From an uncultured Pseudomonadota bacterium (GTDB lineage: Bacteria > Pseudomonadota > Gammaproteobacteria > Steroidobacterales > Steroidobacteraceae): a DNA stretch of 64,000 bases. Below are positions 19,074 through 30,546 of the stretch, piece by piece. The position numbers were made by a program, and so were the translations under genes. Position 1 is the stretch's first letter. The number at the start of each line of letters is the position of its first letter. Under the pieces are notes generated by a model, which saw only the letters and a program-made list of their open reading frames with translations, had not been told where the DNA came from and ran no database searches. The DNA is taken from contig CAISHQ010000087.1 of assembly GCA_903885195.1 (NCBI GenBank), positions 21,135 through 85,134 of the forward strand. The letters are read 5' to 3'.

Positions 19074-21243
19074 ACGGTGCACTAAATTTGCTGGATCGCC
19101 CTGCCTGACGTCGGCCTGGCGCATAGTCTTCGAGCACGTGCGCGGCGAGTTCCGCTTCGGTGAAATACACACGCTTGGTCTGCTGGCTCGCGAACAGTCG
19201 CGCCTGATCGGCATAGTGCGGCGAGCGTTCACGGGATGAGGCCGCGCCGAATTGGTGAACACTTTGGCTGCTGAGGCGTCCGTTGCGATCCCAGCTGACG
19301 AACATCATAAAGCCATCACCCGAGACCGCGCGTAGCCGACCATCGGCCTCGGCGATCGAATGCACCGCGCGCAGCATGTCCGGGGCTCCATCGAGCGGCA
19401 GATCGACCTTGCCGCGGCGCAAACGGCTCACCTCGCCCCACAGCGGATCAAGGCGTCCGAAGCCCGTCATCAATTCGGTCGCCGCGCCGCGCAAGGCCTC
19501 GGTCAATTCACTCTCGGGCATAGGCTGACCCTGTTGACGGGCGCGCTCGCGAGCCTCGAGCACGCGATTCGCTGCCAGCACGCCGATCGCAGCCGACCGA
19601 TTTCGCTGATCGGTGCGTAAGTCCCAACCGGCGAGCGTTCCGAGCGCACTCTGCATCGTCGGATCATCCGCACCCTTCGGGATCGCGAGCAGGTCTCGCA
19701 CGACAGCAGCCAACTCGGACTGCGGACTGATGCCAAGGTCGAACTTGTAGCGCCGGAATTCGTCATCGGAGATCTGTTCGTCCGAGCCGTAGGTCTCGAG
19801 CAGTCGCCAACCACGGTTTGTCTCGCGGGTCTCGACGCCCATATCACGCGCAAAGTTGGCCTCGCCCAGCGCCTCGCGCGGCAGGGTCGCCTGCAACGGC
19901 GTGTTGTTCGCGTTGAAGAGGATCCCCGAGGAGGGATTCCACCACTGCGGTACTTCGCTGAAAGGCCGGTACTCGCTCCAGATGAGCGACGAGCGATCTC
20001 CAGGCAACTCGCCTGTCCAGTCGACGTTACCGACACGTCGCGGAAACAGGGCGTTGTAAACGTAGCCGATGTTGCCTTCGGCATCCGCGTAGAGATAGTT
20101 GATGCTCGGCAAAGCCTGCAAGCCGAGCGCCGCGCGCCACTCCTCGAGATTACGAGCGCGATTCAGGCGATAGTATTGCAACGGCATTCGTAGCTCGTTC
20201 ATGCCTGCGTAACGCACAGCGAATATGCCCTGCGGCGTCTCGATCACCGGGCCATGCACGCTGCGCCGGACTTCCCGGTGCACCGTCCAGCGGAACGGAC
20301 CCCAGAGTCGGACTCTGAGCTTGGCCTCACGCTGCTCGAAATCGACCCAGCGTCCATCGAGTCGATATTGCTCCGGGTCATCAGGGTTGATGGTCAGGCG
20401 GTAAACATCGATGAGGTCGGGTCGATTGACGGTGTTCGCCCAACCGAGGCGCTCGCCGTGTCCGTGCAGCATGAACGGCGAGCCCGGGAAGAACCCGCCC
20501 GCGACGTGCCAACCCTCGTCGCTCTGCAATACGGCCTCGTACCACGCAACGGGTCCCTCGAGCGGCTGATGCGAGTTGACGAGCAGGCGCGTGTGACCGT
20601 CCTCGGAGCGCGAAGGCGCCACGACCACGGCATTCGATCCTCGCGGAGGGTCGTCCGTCACCTGACCGATGAGGCGCGCGAGTTCACGGTCGAGACCGTA
20701 GAAGAGCGGCACTTTGAGGACGAAACCCGCAGCGATGTCCTCGCCCCTGACGGGCAGCAGACCCTCTGGCACTTCGCGTGGGTTCAATGCACCGTAGTAG
20801 TTGAGGCCATCTGCATAGGCCTTGAGCACGGCGCGCACCTCGGCCGGCAGATCGCTGGAATAGCGAGCCTCGACTGCTGGCCATACGCCGAGCAGATGCA
20901 CGAGGTAATCGCCGGCTGCGGCCGATGCCCCGTGCTCAGCGGCACGCGTGCCGCGGGCTGCCATCACCACCTCGGCAATGGTCGGAAAGTCGTCCTCGGA
21001 GTGCGCGAATGCGAGACCGAAGGCCACATCGACGTCGCGCCGACCGCGGATATGGGGCACACCCCACTCGTCGCGGCGAATCCGCGCATCGTAGGTCTTC
21101 GCCACGGACATCAATTGGTCGACGTCGGGCTCAGCAATGCGGTTGGGCCGATCCAGCAGCCACAGGCCGCCTGCCGCGGTGGCGGCGAGCGCCGCTACGG
21201 CGACCACGACCCAGACGATGGTGAAGAGGAGTTTGCGCATCAT
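19057..21243 (-). CDS. Penicillin acylase family protein (Ntn hydrolase)
   Basis: GSNAVVVAPSRSEDGHTRLLVNSHQP (autoprocessing Ser), FMLHGHGERLGWANTVNRPDLIDVYRL. Confidence 0.9.
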   Translation of the reverse strand: MMRKLLFTIVWVVVAVAALAATAAGGLWLLDRPNRIAEPDVDQLMSVAKTYDARIRRDEWGVPHIRGRRDVDVAFGLAFAHSEDDFPTIAEVVMAARGTRAAEHGASAAAGDYLVHLLGVWPAVEARYSSDLPAEVRAVLKAYADGLNYYGALNPREVPEGLLPVRGEDIAAGFVLKVPLFYGLDRELARLIGQVTDDPPRGSNAVVVAPSRSEDGHTRLLVNSHQPLEGPVAWYEAVLQSDEGWHVAGGFFPGSPFMLHGHGERLGWANTVNRPDLIDVYRLTINPDDPEQYRLDGRWVDFEQREAKLRVRLWGPFRWTVHREVRRSVHGPVIETPQGIFAVRYAGMNELRMPLQYYRLNRARNLEEWRAALGLQALPSINYLYADAEGNIGYVYNALFPRRVGNVDWTGELPGDRSSLIWSEYRPFSEVPQWWNPSSGILFNANNTPLQATLPREALGEANFARDMGVETRETNRGWRLLETYGSDEQISDDEFRRYKFDLGISPQSELAAVVRDLLAIPKGADDPTMQSALGTLAGWDLRTDQRNRSAAIGVLAANRVLEARERARQQGQPMPESELTEALRGAATELMTGFGRLDPLWGEVSRLRRGKVDLPLDGAPDMLRAVHSIAEADGRLRAVSGDGFMMFVSWDRNGRLSSQSVHQFGAASSRERSPHYADQARLFASQQTKRVYFTEAELAAHVLEDYAPGRRQAGRSSKFSAPSTKAE

Positions 21244-21291
21244 CGGCCCTCGCCTCTGCTATCGGCCAAGTCGCGCAAATATATAGGGAAA

Positions 21292-21365
21292 TGGAGGCTA
21301 GGGTCGGAATCGAACCGGCGTAGACGGCTTTGCAGGCCGCTGCATGACCACTCTGCCACCTAGCC
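21292..21365 (-). tRNA. tRNA-Cys (GCA), CCA encoded
   Basis: Minus strand GGCTAGGTGGCAGAGTGGTCATGCAGCGGCCTGCAAAGCCGTCTACGCCGGTTCGATTCCGACCCTAGCCTCCA. Confidence 0.96.
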
Positions 21366-21382
21366 GCGCCGAAAAAAAGAAA

Positions 21383-21458
<76 letters not shown>

Positions 21459-21477
21459 CCGGGGACAGAGGCCGAGG

Positions 21478-21505
21478 ATTGTAGTGTCCCCTCCGCCCAA
21501 GTCAA
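21478..21505 (-). promoter_or_regulatory. Sigma70-like promoter for tRNA-Gly/tRNA-Cys
   Basis: Minus strand TTGACT - 16 nt - TACAAT, about 20 nt upstream of tRNA-Gly. Confidence 0.7.
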
Positions 21506-21533
21506 GGCAAACCGACGTCTCCCCTCGCCGCTC

Positions 21534-22094
21534 TCAGGACGCGCCCCGCAGATCCGGCCAGGCTGCCCGAAGGTAGTCGATGGCCGAGACCAGCGTCAGC
21601 ACCGCGGCAATGACGGTTAACACCAAACCGACCTGGTACGTCGGCAGGATCCACACGTCCCAGCGAATCAACATCATCGAGAGGCCAACGATCTGCAGGA
21701 TGGTCTTGAGTTTGCCGAGTCGCGACACGGCGACCTTGCGTCGTTGCCCGATCTCGGCCATCCACTCGCGCAGCGCCGAGATCGCAATCTCGCGGCCGAT
21801 GATCACGATCGCAGGAAGAACCACGACGAAACGCGAATCCTTACTGACGAGCAACACGAGCGCGACGGCCACAATGAGTTTATCGGCCACGGGGTCGAGA
21901 AACGCGCCGAGCCGCGAGGTTTGCCCCCACTTACGCGCGAAGTAGCCATCGAGCGTATCGGTGATACCGGCGATCGCAAACAAGGCGCCCGCCGCCGGAT
22001 CAGACCAGTGATACGGCAGGTGGAACAGGACGACCACGAGCGGAATCGAAAAGATCCGCATCCAGGTCAGGGCATTGGGGACGGTCCAGAGCAT
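21534..22094 (-). CDS. pgsA: CDP-diacylglycerol-glycerol-3-phosphate 3-phosphatidyltransferase
   Basis: CDP-alcohol phosphotransferase motif TDTLDGYFARKWGQTSRLGAFLDPVADK; downstream of uvrC. Confidence 0.96.
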   Translation of the reverse strand: MLWTVPNALTWMRIFSIPLVVVLFHLPYHWSDPAAGALFAIAGITDTLDGYFARKWGQTSRLGAFLDPVADKLIVAVALVLLVSKDSRFVVVLPAIVIIGREIAISALREWMAEIGQRRKVAVSRLGKLKTILQIVGLSMMLIRWDVWILPTYQVGLVLTVIAAVLTLVSAIDYLRAAWPDLRGAS

Positions 22095-22097
22095 GCG

Positions 22098-23942
22098 TTA
22101 CTCGCCGGGGTGCAGCGCATCATAAAGGGTTTGGGCCAATGTCGGGCCCACACCCGGTGCCCGTTCGAGATCCATGCGACCCGCCTTGAGGATGCCCTGC
22201 AGCCCACCGAAGTGCAGCAATAGGGCTTTGCGCTTGGCGGGACCGAGGCCCGGCACCGTCTCGAGGATCGACTCGTTGAAGCGCTTCGCCCGTCGCCGAC
22301 GGTGTCCCGTGATGGCGAAGCGGTGCGCCTCATCGCGGATCTGCTGCAGCAGGCGCAAGGCCGGCGACGCCGGTCCTGGGATCAGCGGCGCCTCCCCGGC
22401 GGGCGCCCAGTGCAGACGCTCCTGACCGGGCTTGCGATCCGGCCCCTTGGAAATACCGACCAACGGCTGGTCCGTGATCCCCTGCTCCGCCAGCACTTCG
22501 CGCACCCCGGCGAGTTGCGCCGGTCCACCGTCGATCACCAACAGGTCGGGCGGCGGGATCTCCCCCGCCTGCACCCGTGCGTAGCGGCGACCGACAGCCT
22601 GGCGCAGCGCGCCGTAATCATCGCCCGGCGCCACGCCGGTGATGTTTAGTCGGCGATAGTCCTTCTTAAGGGGGCCCTCAGGCCCGAACACCACGCAGGA
22701 AGCGACTGTACCCTCGCCCTGGGTATGACTGATGTCGAAGCACTCCATGCGCTCCGGGGGTGCAGGCAACTGCAGCAGATCGGCCAACGCTGCCTGCAAC
22801 TGTTGGTATCCCTCCTTGCGTGACTGACGCATCCGCAGCGCGTTGCGCGCGTTCTCGACCGCCATCTCCACCCAGCGCGCCGCCAGACCTCGTTGGGCTC
22901 GGTGCAATCGAACCGCGTGACCTGCCATGCCACCCAGTGCCTCGCCGAGTGCCGGGGCGTCCTCGAGCTCGAGGTTCGGATAAATGACCGGAGGCGGCGA
23001 CTGCGCGGCGTAGTACTGCATCATGAAGGACGACAGCGCCTCGGCCGGCGTCGCGAGATCGGCCCGCGGAAAGAAGCTGTGAGTGCCGAGGCTGCGCCCG
23101 CCGCGCACCGGCATGACGCTGACGGCGTAATTGCCGGGGTCACCCGCGAGGGCAAACACATCGGCGTCGCGCTCGTCGTCGGCTGCAATCACCTGCTGCG
23201 CCTGCAATTCCTTGATCGCGGCGATCTGGTCGCGCAGCGCCGCGGCACGTTCGAACTCGAGCCGCTCGGCCGCCCACTCCATGCGCGCAGCAAGCTGCTG
23301 TTGCACCTCGTCGTTGCGACCCTCCAGCACCTTCATCGCCGCTTCGACGTCCTTCGCATAGTCGGCCTCGCTGATCAGAGCGACGCAAGGTGCAGAGCAG
23401 CGGCCGATCTGGTGCTGCAGACAGGGTCGACTGCGATGCGCGAATTGGCTGTCACGACAATTGCGCAGCCGAAAGATCTTCTGCAGATGATTCAGCGACT
23501 CGGTCACGGCACCCGCGTTGGGATAGGGACCGAAGAACCGGCCCGGCGCATTGCGCGATCCGCGATAGATACCCAGCCGCGGGAAGGCGTGACCGCCGGT
23601 GAACCAGAGATACGGAAAGCTCTTGTCGTCACGCAGCACTACGTTGTATTTCGGGTGCAGTGCCTTGATCAGGTTGTGCTCGAGCAGCAGTGCCTCGGTC
23701 TCCGAGCGCGTCACCGTGACTTCCATCGCGGCAATCTGCGCCACCAGGGCCTGCACCTTGGGGATCACGTTCGAGGGCACAAAGTAACTGCCGACCCGAT
23801 CGCGCAGACTCTTGGCCTTGCCGACGTAGAGCAAGGCACCGGCGGCATCGAACATCCGATAGACGCCAGGTCGACGCGGCAGGCTCGCTACGAACGCGCG
23901 TGCATCGAACGGGGTTGCCGTCATGGGGGCCGGATCGCTCAC
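22098..23942 (-). CDS. uvrC: Excinuclease ABC subunit C
   Basis: GIY-YIG domain (GVYRMFDAAGALLYVGKAKSLRDRVGSYF), FDISHTQGEGTVASCVVF, HhH C-terminus; GTG start. Confidence 0.97.
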   Translation of the reverse strand: MSDPAPMTATPFDARAFVASLPRRPGVYRMFDAAGALLYVGKAKSLRDRVGSYFVPSNVIPKVQALVAQIAAMEVTVTRSETEALLLEHNLIKALHPKYNVVLRDDKSFPYLWFTGGHAFPRLGIYRGSRNAPGRFFGPYPNAGAVTESLNHLQKIFRLRNCRDSQFAHRSRPCLQHQIGRCSAPCVALISEADYAKDVEAAMKVLEGRNDEVQQQLAARMEWAAERLEFERAAALRDQIAAIKELQAQQVIAADDERDADVFALAGDPGNYAVSVMPVRGGRSLGTHSFFPRADLATPAEALSSFMMQYYAAQSPPPVIYPNLELEDAPALGEALGGMAGHAVRLHRAQRGLAARWVEMAVENARNALRMRQSRKEGYQQLQAALADLLQLPAPPERMECFDISHTQGEGTVASCVVFGPEGPLKKDYRRLNITGVAPGDDYGALRQAVGRRYARVQAGEIPPPDLLVIDGGPAQLAGVREVLAEQGITDQPLVGISKGPDRKPGQERLHWAPAGEAPLIPGPASPALRLLQQIRDEAHRFAITGHRRRRAKRFNESILETVPGLGPAKRKALLLHFGGLQGILKAGRMDLERAPGVGPTLAQTLYDALHPGE

Positions 23943-23948
23943 GGGCGC

Positions 23949-23954
23949 ATTATG
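23949..23954 (-). promoter_or_regulatory. -10-like CATAAT (extended TGA-CATAAT) exactly 6 nt before uvrC GTG
   Basis: Minus strand GCTGACATAATGCGCCCGTGAGC; no SD. Confidence 0.5.
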
Positions 23955-23975
23955 TCAGCCGACGCCCTGCAGGAC

Positions 23976-24617
23976 TCAGTGGGTGCGGGAAAGATCCCGT
24001 GCTTGAGCCAGCACCTCGCGAAACATCTCCGGCGTTAGCCGCCGCGTCTGGGTGTTGTAACGGCTGCAATGATACGAATCGAGCAGCCAGCGATCGGACC
24101 CGAGCGCATGACGGGCCGCGTGCGCAAAGCGGAACTTGCCGCGCGGCAGCGCGAGCGCATCGAGCACCGCATCGTGGGCGATCCGACCAAGCGCCACCAC
24201 CACCCGCACGGTGTCGTGCGCCGCGAGTTCGGCGCGCAGAAACGCGTTACAGGTGCGTATCTCCGCCGGCGTAGGCTTGTTGGCGGGCGGCAAGCACTTG
24301 ACGGCATTGGTGATGCGCACCCCGGTGAGCTGCAGACCATCGTCGCGCGACACAGAGACCGCGGCGCTTGAAACGCCAAGCGCATGCAGGGTGTCGTAGA
24401 GCAGGATGCCGGCGTGATCCCCCGTGAAGGGTCGACCGGTGCGGTTGGCGCCGTGCAAGCCCGGTGCAAGGCCCACGATGAGCCACCGGGGTGCCGCATC
24501 GCCGAATGCCGCGACGGGCGCCGCGTGGTAACCGGGGTAACGCTCCCCCGTCGACTCGCAGAACGTCGCGAGCCGCGGACAGCGCCGACATTGCGGATCG
24601 AACAGTGCGTCGGCCAC
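23976..24617 (-). CDS. Uracil-DNA glycosylase superfamily protein (family 5-like)
   Basis: CRRCPRLATFCE, GLAPGLHGANRTGRPFTGDHAG, HCSRYNTQTRRLTPEMF; GTG start near 24617. Confidence 0.85.
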   Translation of the reverse strand: MADALFDPQCRRCPRLATFCESTGERYPGYHAAPVAAFGDAAPRWLIVGLAPGLHGANRTGRPFTGDHAGILLYDTLHALGVSSAAVSVSRDDGLQLTGVRITNAVKCLPPANKPTPAEIRTCNAFLRAELAAHDTVRVVVALGRIAHDAVLDALALPRGKFRFAHAARHALGSDRWLLDSYHCSRYNTQTRRLTPEMFREVLAQARDLSRTH

Positions 24618-24619
24618 GA

Positions 24620-25948
<1,329 letters not shown>

Positions 25949-25950
25949 GG

Positions 25951-25989
25951 AGAATCCGCGCCCCCGGCTGCTGCGAGGGCGCGGATTCT
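25951..25989 (-). promoter_or_regulatory. 13-bp perfect stem-loop immediately upstream of icd start codon
   Basis: AGAATCCGCGCCC (25951-25963) and GGGCGCGGATTCT (25977-25989) are exact reverse complements, 13-nt loop; ends 2 nt before the icd ATG. Confidence 0.75.
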
Positions 25990-26006
25990 ACCCGAGCCTC
26001 GCTCGC

Positions 26007-27293
<1,287 letters not shown>

Positions 27294-27347
27294 GCGTGTC
27301 TCCTTCCTGTGTCCTTAGGAAATGTACGAGGGGTGGATCAGGGTCAA

Positions 27348-28934
27348 TCAATCGAGCTCGCGATACGCCGCAAGCGTCAAAAACGTGGCGAACTCGGACG
27401 CCGTGGTGATGCCATCGAGCAGCGCCGCAGCCTGCTCGTAGCGGCCTGCCGCATAAGCCGACTCACCGAGCCACTGGCGCAATCGCTGCTGCTCCGCAGC
27501 CAGTTCTGCCCGGAACAACTCCGCGGTGATCTTGCGACCATCCTCGAGCACCCCGCGCGGGTGGTGGATCCACTGCCAGATCTGCGCGCGGGAAATCTCG
27601 GCCGTGGCCGCGTCTTCCATCAGGTTGTTGATCGGCACGCAGCCGTTGCCGCACAACCACGCAGCCATGTACTGCAGCGACACGCTGATGTTGTCGCGCA
27701 GACCCTCCGTGCTGATCGCACCACTTGGGATCTGCAACAGGTCCGTGGCCGCGACCTGCACGTCCTCGCGCAGGCGGTGTAACTGGTTGGCCGTCGGCAT
27801 GAGGCGATCGAACACGTCCATCGCCACCGGCACGAGCCCGGGGTGCGCCACCCAAGTACCGTCATGCCCGTCGCCCGCTTCGCGTTCCTTGTCCGCTCGC
27901 ACTTTGGCGATCGCAGCCTCGTTGGCCACCGGGTCGTGCTTGATCGGGATCTGCGCCGCCATGCCGCCCATCGCGAATGCGCCGCGCCGATGGCAGGTAC
28001 GGATGCAGAGCAGCGAATAGGAGCGCATGAAGTGGGTCGTCATGGTCACGAGCCGACGCTCGGGCAGCACGAAGTCGGCTCGTTTCGCGAACTTCTTGAT
28101 GAAGCTGAAGATGTAATCCCAACGCCCGCAGTTCAGTCCGACGATGGAGTCGCGGAGTTCAAAGAGGATTTCGTCCATCTCGAACGCCGCGAGTATCGTC
28201 TCGATGAGCACGGTGCATTTGATCGTGCCGTGCGCCAGACCGAGGCGCCGCTCGGTGAAATCGAACACCTCGGCCCACAAGCGCGCCTCGCGGTGACTCT
28301 CAAGTTTCGGCAGGTAGAAGTACGGTCCCGTGCCGCGCTCGCGCAGCGCCGCGTGGTTGTGAAAGACGTACAGCCCGAAATCGACGAGAGCGCCCGGCAC
28401 AGCCCGCCCATCGTGCAGCAGGTGCTTTTCTGCGAGGTGCCAACCCCGCGGGCGCACGATAAGCACAGCGGTCTCCGCGTTGAGCCGATACGCTTTGCCC
28501 TCCGCGGAGGTGAAGTCGATACGCCGCAGCACGGCATCGCGAAGGTTCGCCTGACCGCCGATGACGTTGTCCCAGGACGGGGCAAGCGAGTCCTCACAGT
28601 CGGCCATGAATACTTTGGCGCCGCTGTTGAGGGCATTGATGATCATCTTCCGATCGGTGGGACCGGTGATTTCCACGCGCCGATCGAGCAGATCGGCCGG
28701 AATGCCCGCGATGCGCCATTCGCCCTCGCGAACCGCGCGCGTCTCGGCGAGAAAATCGGGTAGTTCACCGGCATCGAGGCGCTGCTGGCGTTGCTCGCGG
28801 GCGCGTAGCAACTGCTCCACCCGCGGAGCGAAACGCGCGGCGAGCTCTGCGAGGAAGCCCAACGCCTCAGTGGTCAGGACTCCTTCGTCCGCGGGGCGCG
28901 CCCGAGTTCCGCTCGCCAATTCAATTGTCGACAT
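27348..28934 (-). CDS. aceB: Malate synthase A
   Basis: TDRKMIINALNSGAKVFMADCEDSLAPSW, GRWDYIFSFIKKF, GDGHDGTWVAHPGLVPVA. Confidence 0.97.
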   Translation of the reverse strand: MSTIELASGTRARPADEGVLTTEALGFLAELAARFAPRVEQLLRAREQRQQRLDAGELPDFLAETRAVREGEWRIAGIPADLLDRRVEITGPTDRKMIINALNSGAKVFMADCEDSLAPSWDNVIGGQANLRDAVLRRIDFTSAEGKAYRLNAETAVLIVRPRGWHLAEKHLLHDGRAVPGALVDFGLYVFHNHAALRERGTGPYFYLPKLESHREARLWAEVFDFTERRLGLAHGTIKCTVLIETILAAFEMDEILFELRDSIVGLNCGRWDYIFSFIKKFAKRADFVLPERRLVTMTTHFMRSYSLLCIRTCHRRGAFAMGGMAAQIPIKHDPVANEAAIAKVRADKEREAGDGHDGTWVAHPGLVPVAMDVFDRLMPTANQLHRLREDVQVAATDLLQIPSGAISTEGLRDNISVSLQYMAAWLCGNGCVPINNLMEDAATAEISRAQIWQWIHHPRGVLEDGRKITAELFRAELAAEQQRLRQWLGESAYAAGRYEQAAALLDGITTASEFATFLTLAAYRELD

Positions 28935-29013
28935 TCAAGCCACTCCGCGGCCCCAGAACAGGGCGTCGATTGAATTCTAGACCTCGCGGTGAGAGTATTT
29001 ACACAATAGAAAT

Positions 29014-29026
29014 TTCACAGTGTGAA
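29014..29026. promoter_or_regulatory. Candidate operator TTCACAgTGTGAA for the XRE regulator
   Basis: Perfect 6-bp arms around one central base, overlapping an AATTTCAC direct repeat, in the aceB/regulator divergent region. Confidence 0.5.
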
Positions 29027-29034
29027 TTTCACTC

Positions 29035-30546
29035 ATGGCCGGACTGCTGCGACAAGGACATTTTCTCGGCTCCAAGTTGCGCAGCCTCCGCAAGCGCAAC
29101 GGCCTGACACTCGATGAGTTGTCGGCCCGCTGCGTGCAACTCGAGCCCGACCACGCACCGTCCGTGTCCTACCTGAGCATGGTCGAGACGGGCAAGCGCG
29201 TGCCCTCGCCGCAGATGCTCGGCGTCCTCGCGGCAGTGTTCGGCAAGGAGCCGAGCTGGTTTCTCGATCGAACCGAGGCTCTGCCGCCACAGCAACTCGG
29301 CGCCGCGCGACATCAGGGCCCCGTCAACGCCATGGCGCTCGAGCCCGCGTTCCTCTTTTCGAAGGATCTGTTGCAGATGGCCCTGCCGGAACTGCTCGTG
29401 CAAACGGGCACAAGCGGACAACAGTTCGCGCGCCTCTTGGTGCGGGTATGGCAGGAGACGCGCCAGAACGAATTCCCCGACATCGAACGGGCCGCCGAAT
29501 CCGTCGGTCGCCGCAGAATGCCGCTGTCGCTCGAGGACACCCTGCACATCGTCAAGCAGCTGGGCCTATCGATCCGCTGGATCGACAGCGAACGCCGCCA
29601 CGATGGCGATCGACTGCTGCGCGCACGCTTCGAGGCTCCGGACACCATCGTCATCAACCGCCAGTTGCGCGACCAACCCGAGCGCCTCAAATACACGCTG
29701 GCGTTTTTCATCGGTCACCGCATTCTGCACAACGGCGATGGCGCAGTGCCGCCACACAGCGTGACGGGCGCGGCACCGATTGAGGAAGCGGGCCAGCAGG
29801 CCAGCGGAGGCATGGCACCACGCGATGTGCTGATGGCCTGGCGGGACTTCGAGTGCAGTGCCTTCGCCGGCGCTCTGCTCTGCCCGAAGCAGCCGTTTAG
29901 ACAGTTCCTCGTTAGAGAACGTCACGAGATTGCGGCCTGCGAGCGCCTCGGGATCACACCGGCCGTGATGATGCGCCGCATGACGGCGATCTCGCCCTAC
30001 CGGCATTGGCATTTCTTTGACGGCTACGCGCCCGGCTTCCTGCGCGCCGTCTACCGCGGCAACGGCATCGCGCTGCCCTGGGGCAACATGAGTCTCGTGC
30101 CGGACCCCTGCCCGAACTGGGCCGTATTCCGCCTGCTGCGCGAACCGGCGGCTCCGCGTAACCGACCGGCAGAGCCTGTATCGCAGTTATCGATCATGCG
30201 CGATGCCGACGTTCCGCGCCTGTATTGCTGCCACTCCTTGCGTACGCGCGATGCGGCGGATGTCTCGCACGTATTGTCCGTGGGGATCGACCTTGCCCCG
30301 GCCTTCACCGCCCAAGGACTCGATGCGACGGCGATCATCGCGCAGATCGATGCCGCCTGCCGCCAGGGAGGCGGAACGGCGGTCGTTCCCGAGAGTGCAG
30401 CGCAAGCCATTCGCACGGTCAGTCACGTGCTGAACATCGCCTGGGTAGCGCGCTCGCTGGAGTCACCGGCTAGCGTGATCTGTCCTCGCAGCAGCGGCTG
30501 TCCGCGGCCGCAGCCCTGCGCCACAACACAGGACGTTCGGAACTAG
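29035..30546 (+). CDS. XRE-family transcriptional regulator of the glyoxylate-shunt-linked type (DUF3612/ScfR-like)
   Basis: N-terminal HTH (LRKRNGLTLDELSARCVQL...YLSMVETGKRVPSPQMLGVLAAVFGKE), long IrrE-like C-terminal region, divergent from aceB. Confidence 0.8.
   Translation: MAGLLRQGHFLGSKLRSLRKRNGLTLDELSARCVQLEPDHAPSVSYLSMVETGKRVPSPQMLGVLAAVFGKEPSWFLDRTEALPPQQLGAARHQGPVNAMALEPAFLFSKDLLQMALPELLVQTGTSGQQFARLLVRVWQETRQNEFPDIERAAESVGRRRMPLSLEDTLHIVKQLGLSIRWIDSERRHDGDRLLRARFEAPDTIVINRQLRDQPERLKYTLAFFIGHRILHNGDGAVPPHSVTGAAPIEEAGQQASGGMAPRDVLMAWRDFECSAFAGALLCPKQPFRQFLVRERHEIAACERLGITPAVMMRRMTAISPYRHWHFFDGYAPGFLRAVYRGNGIALPWGNMSLVPDPCPNWAVFRLLREPAAPRNRPAEPVSQLSIMRDADVPRLYCCHSLRTRDAADVSHVLSVGIDLAPAFTAQGLDATAIIAQIDAACRQGGGTAVVPESAAQAIRTVSHVLNIAWVARSLESPASVICPRSSGCPRPQPCATTQDVRN

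Noticed and set aside
20254-21363. 369-aa plus-strand ORF over the acylase and tRNA-Cys
   Set aside because: Antisense to the acylase and runs through a tRNA gene; not credible as coding.
21366-21382. Intrinsic terminator between tRNA-Gly and tRNA-Cys (T-rich stretch on minus strand)
   Set aside because: Poly-T but no independent hairpin; would separate two co-transcribed tRNAs.
25951-25989. Classical Rho-independent terminator after aceA
   Set aside because: Strong stem but not followed by a U-tract; position at the icd start fits a 5'UTR element better, reported as a finding instead.
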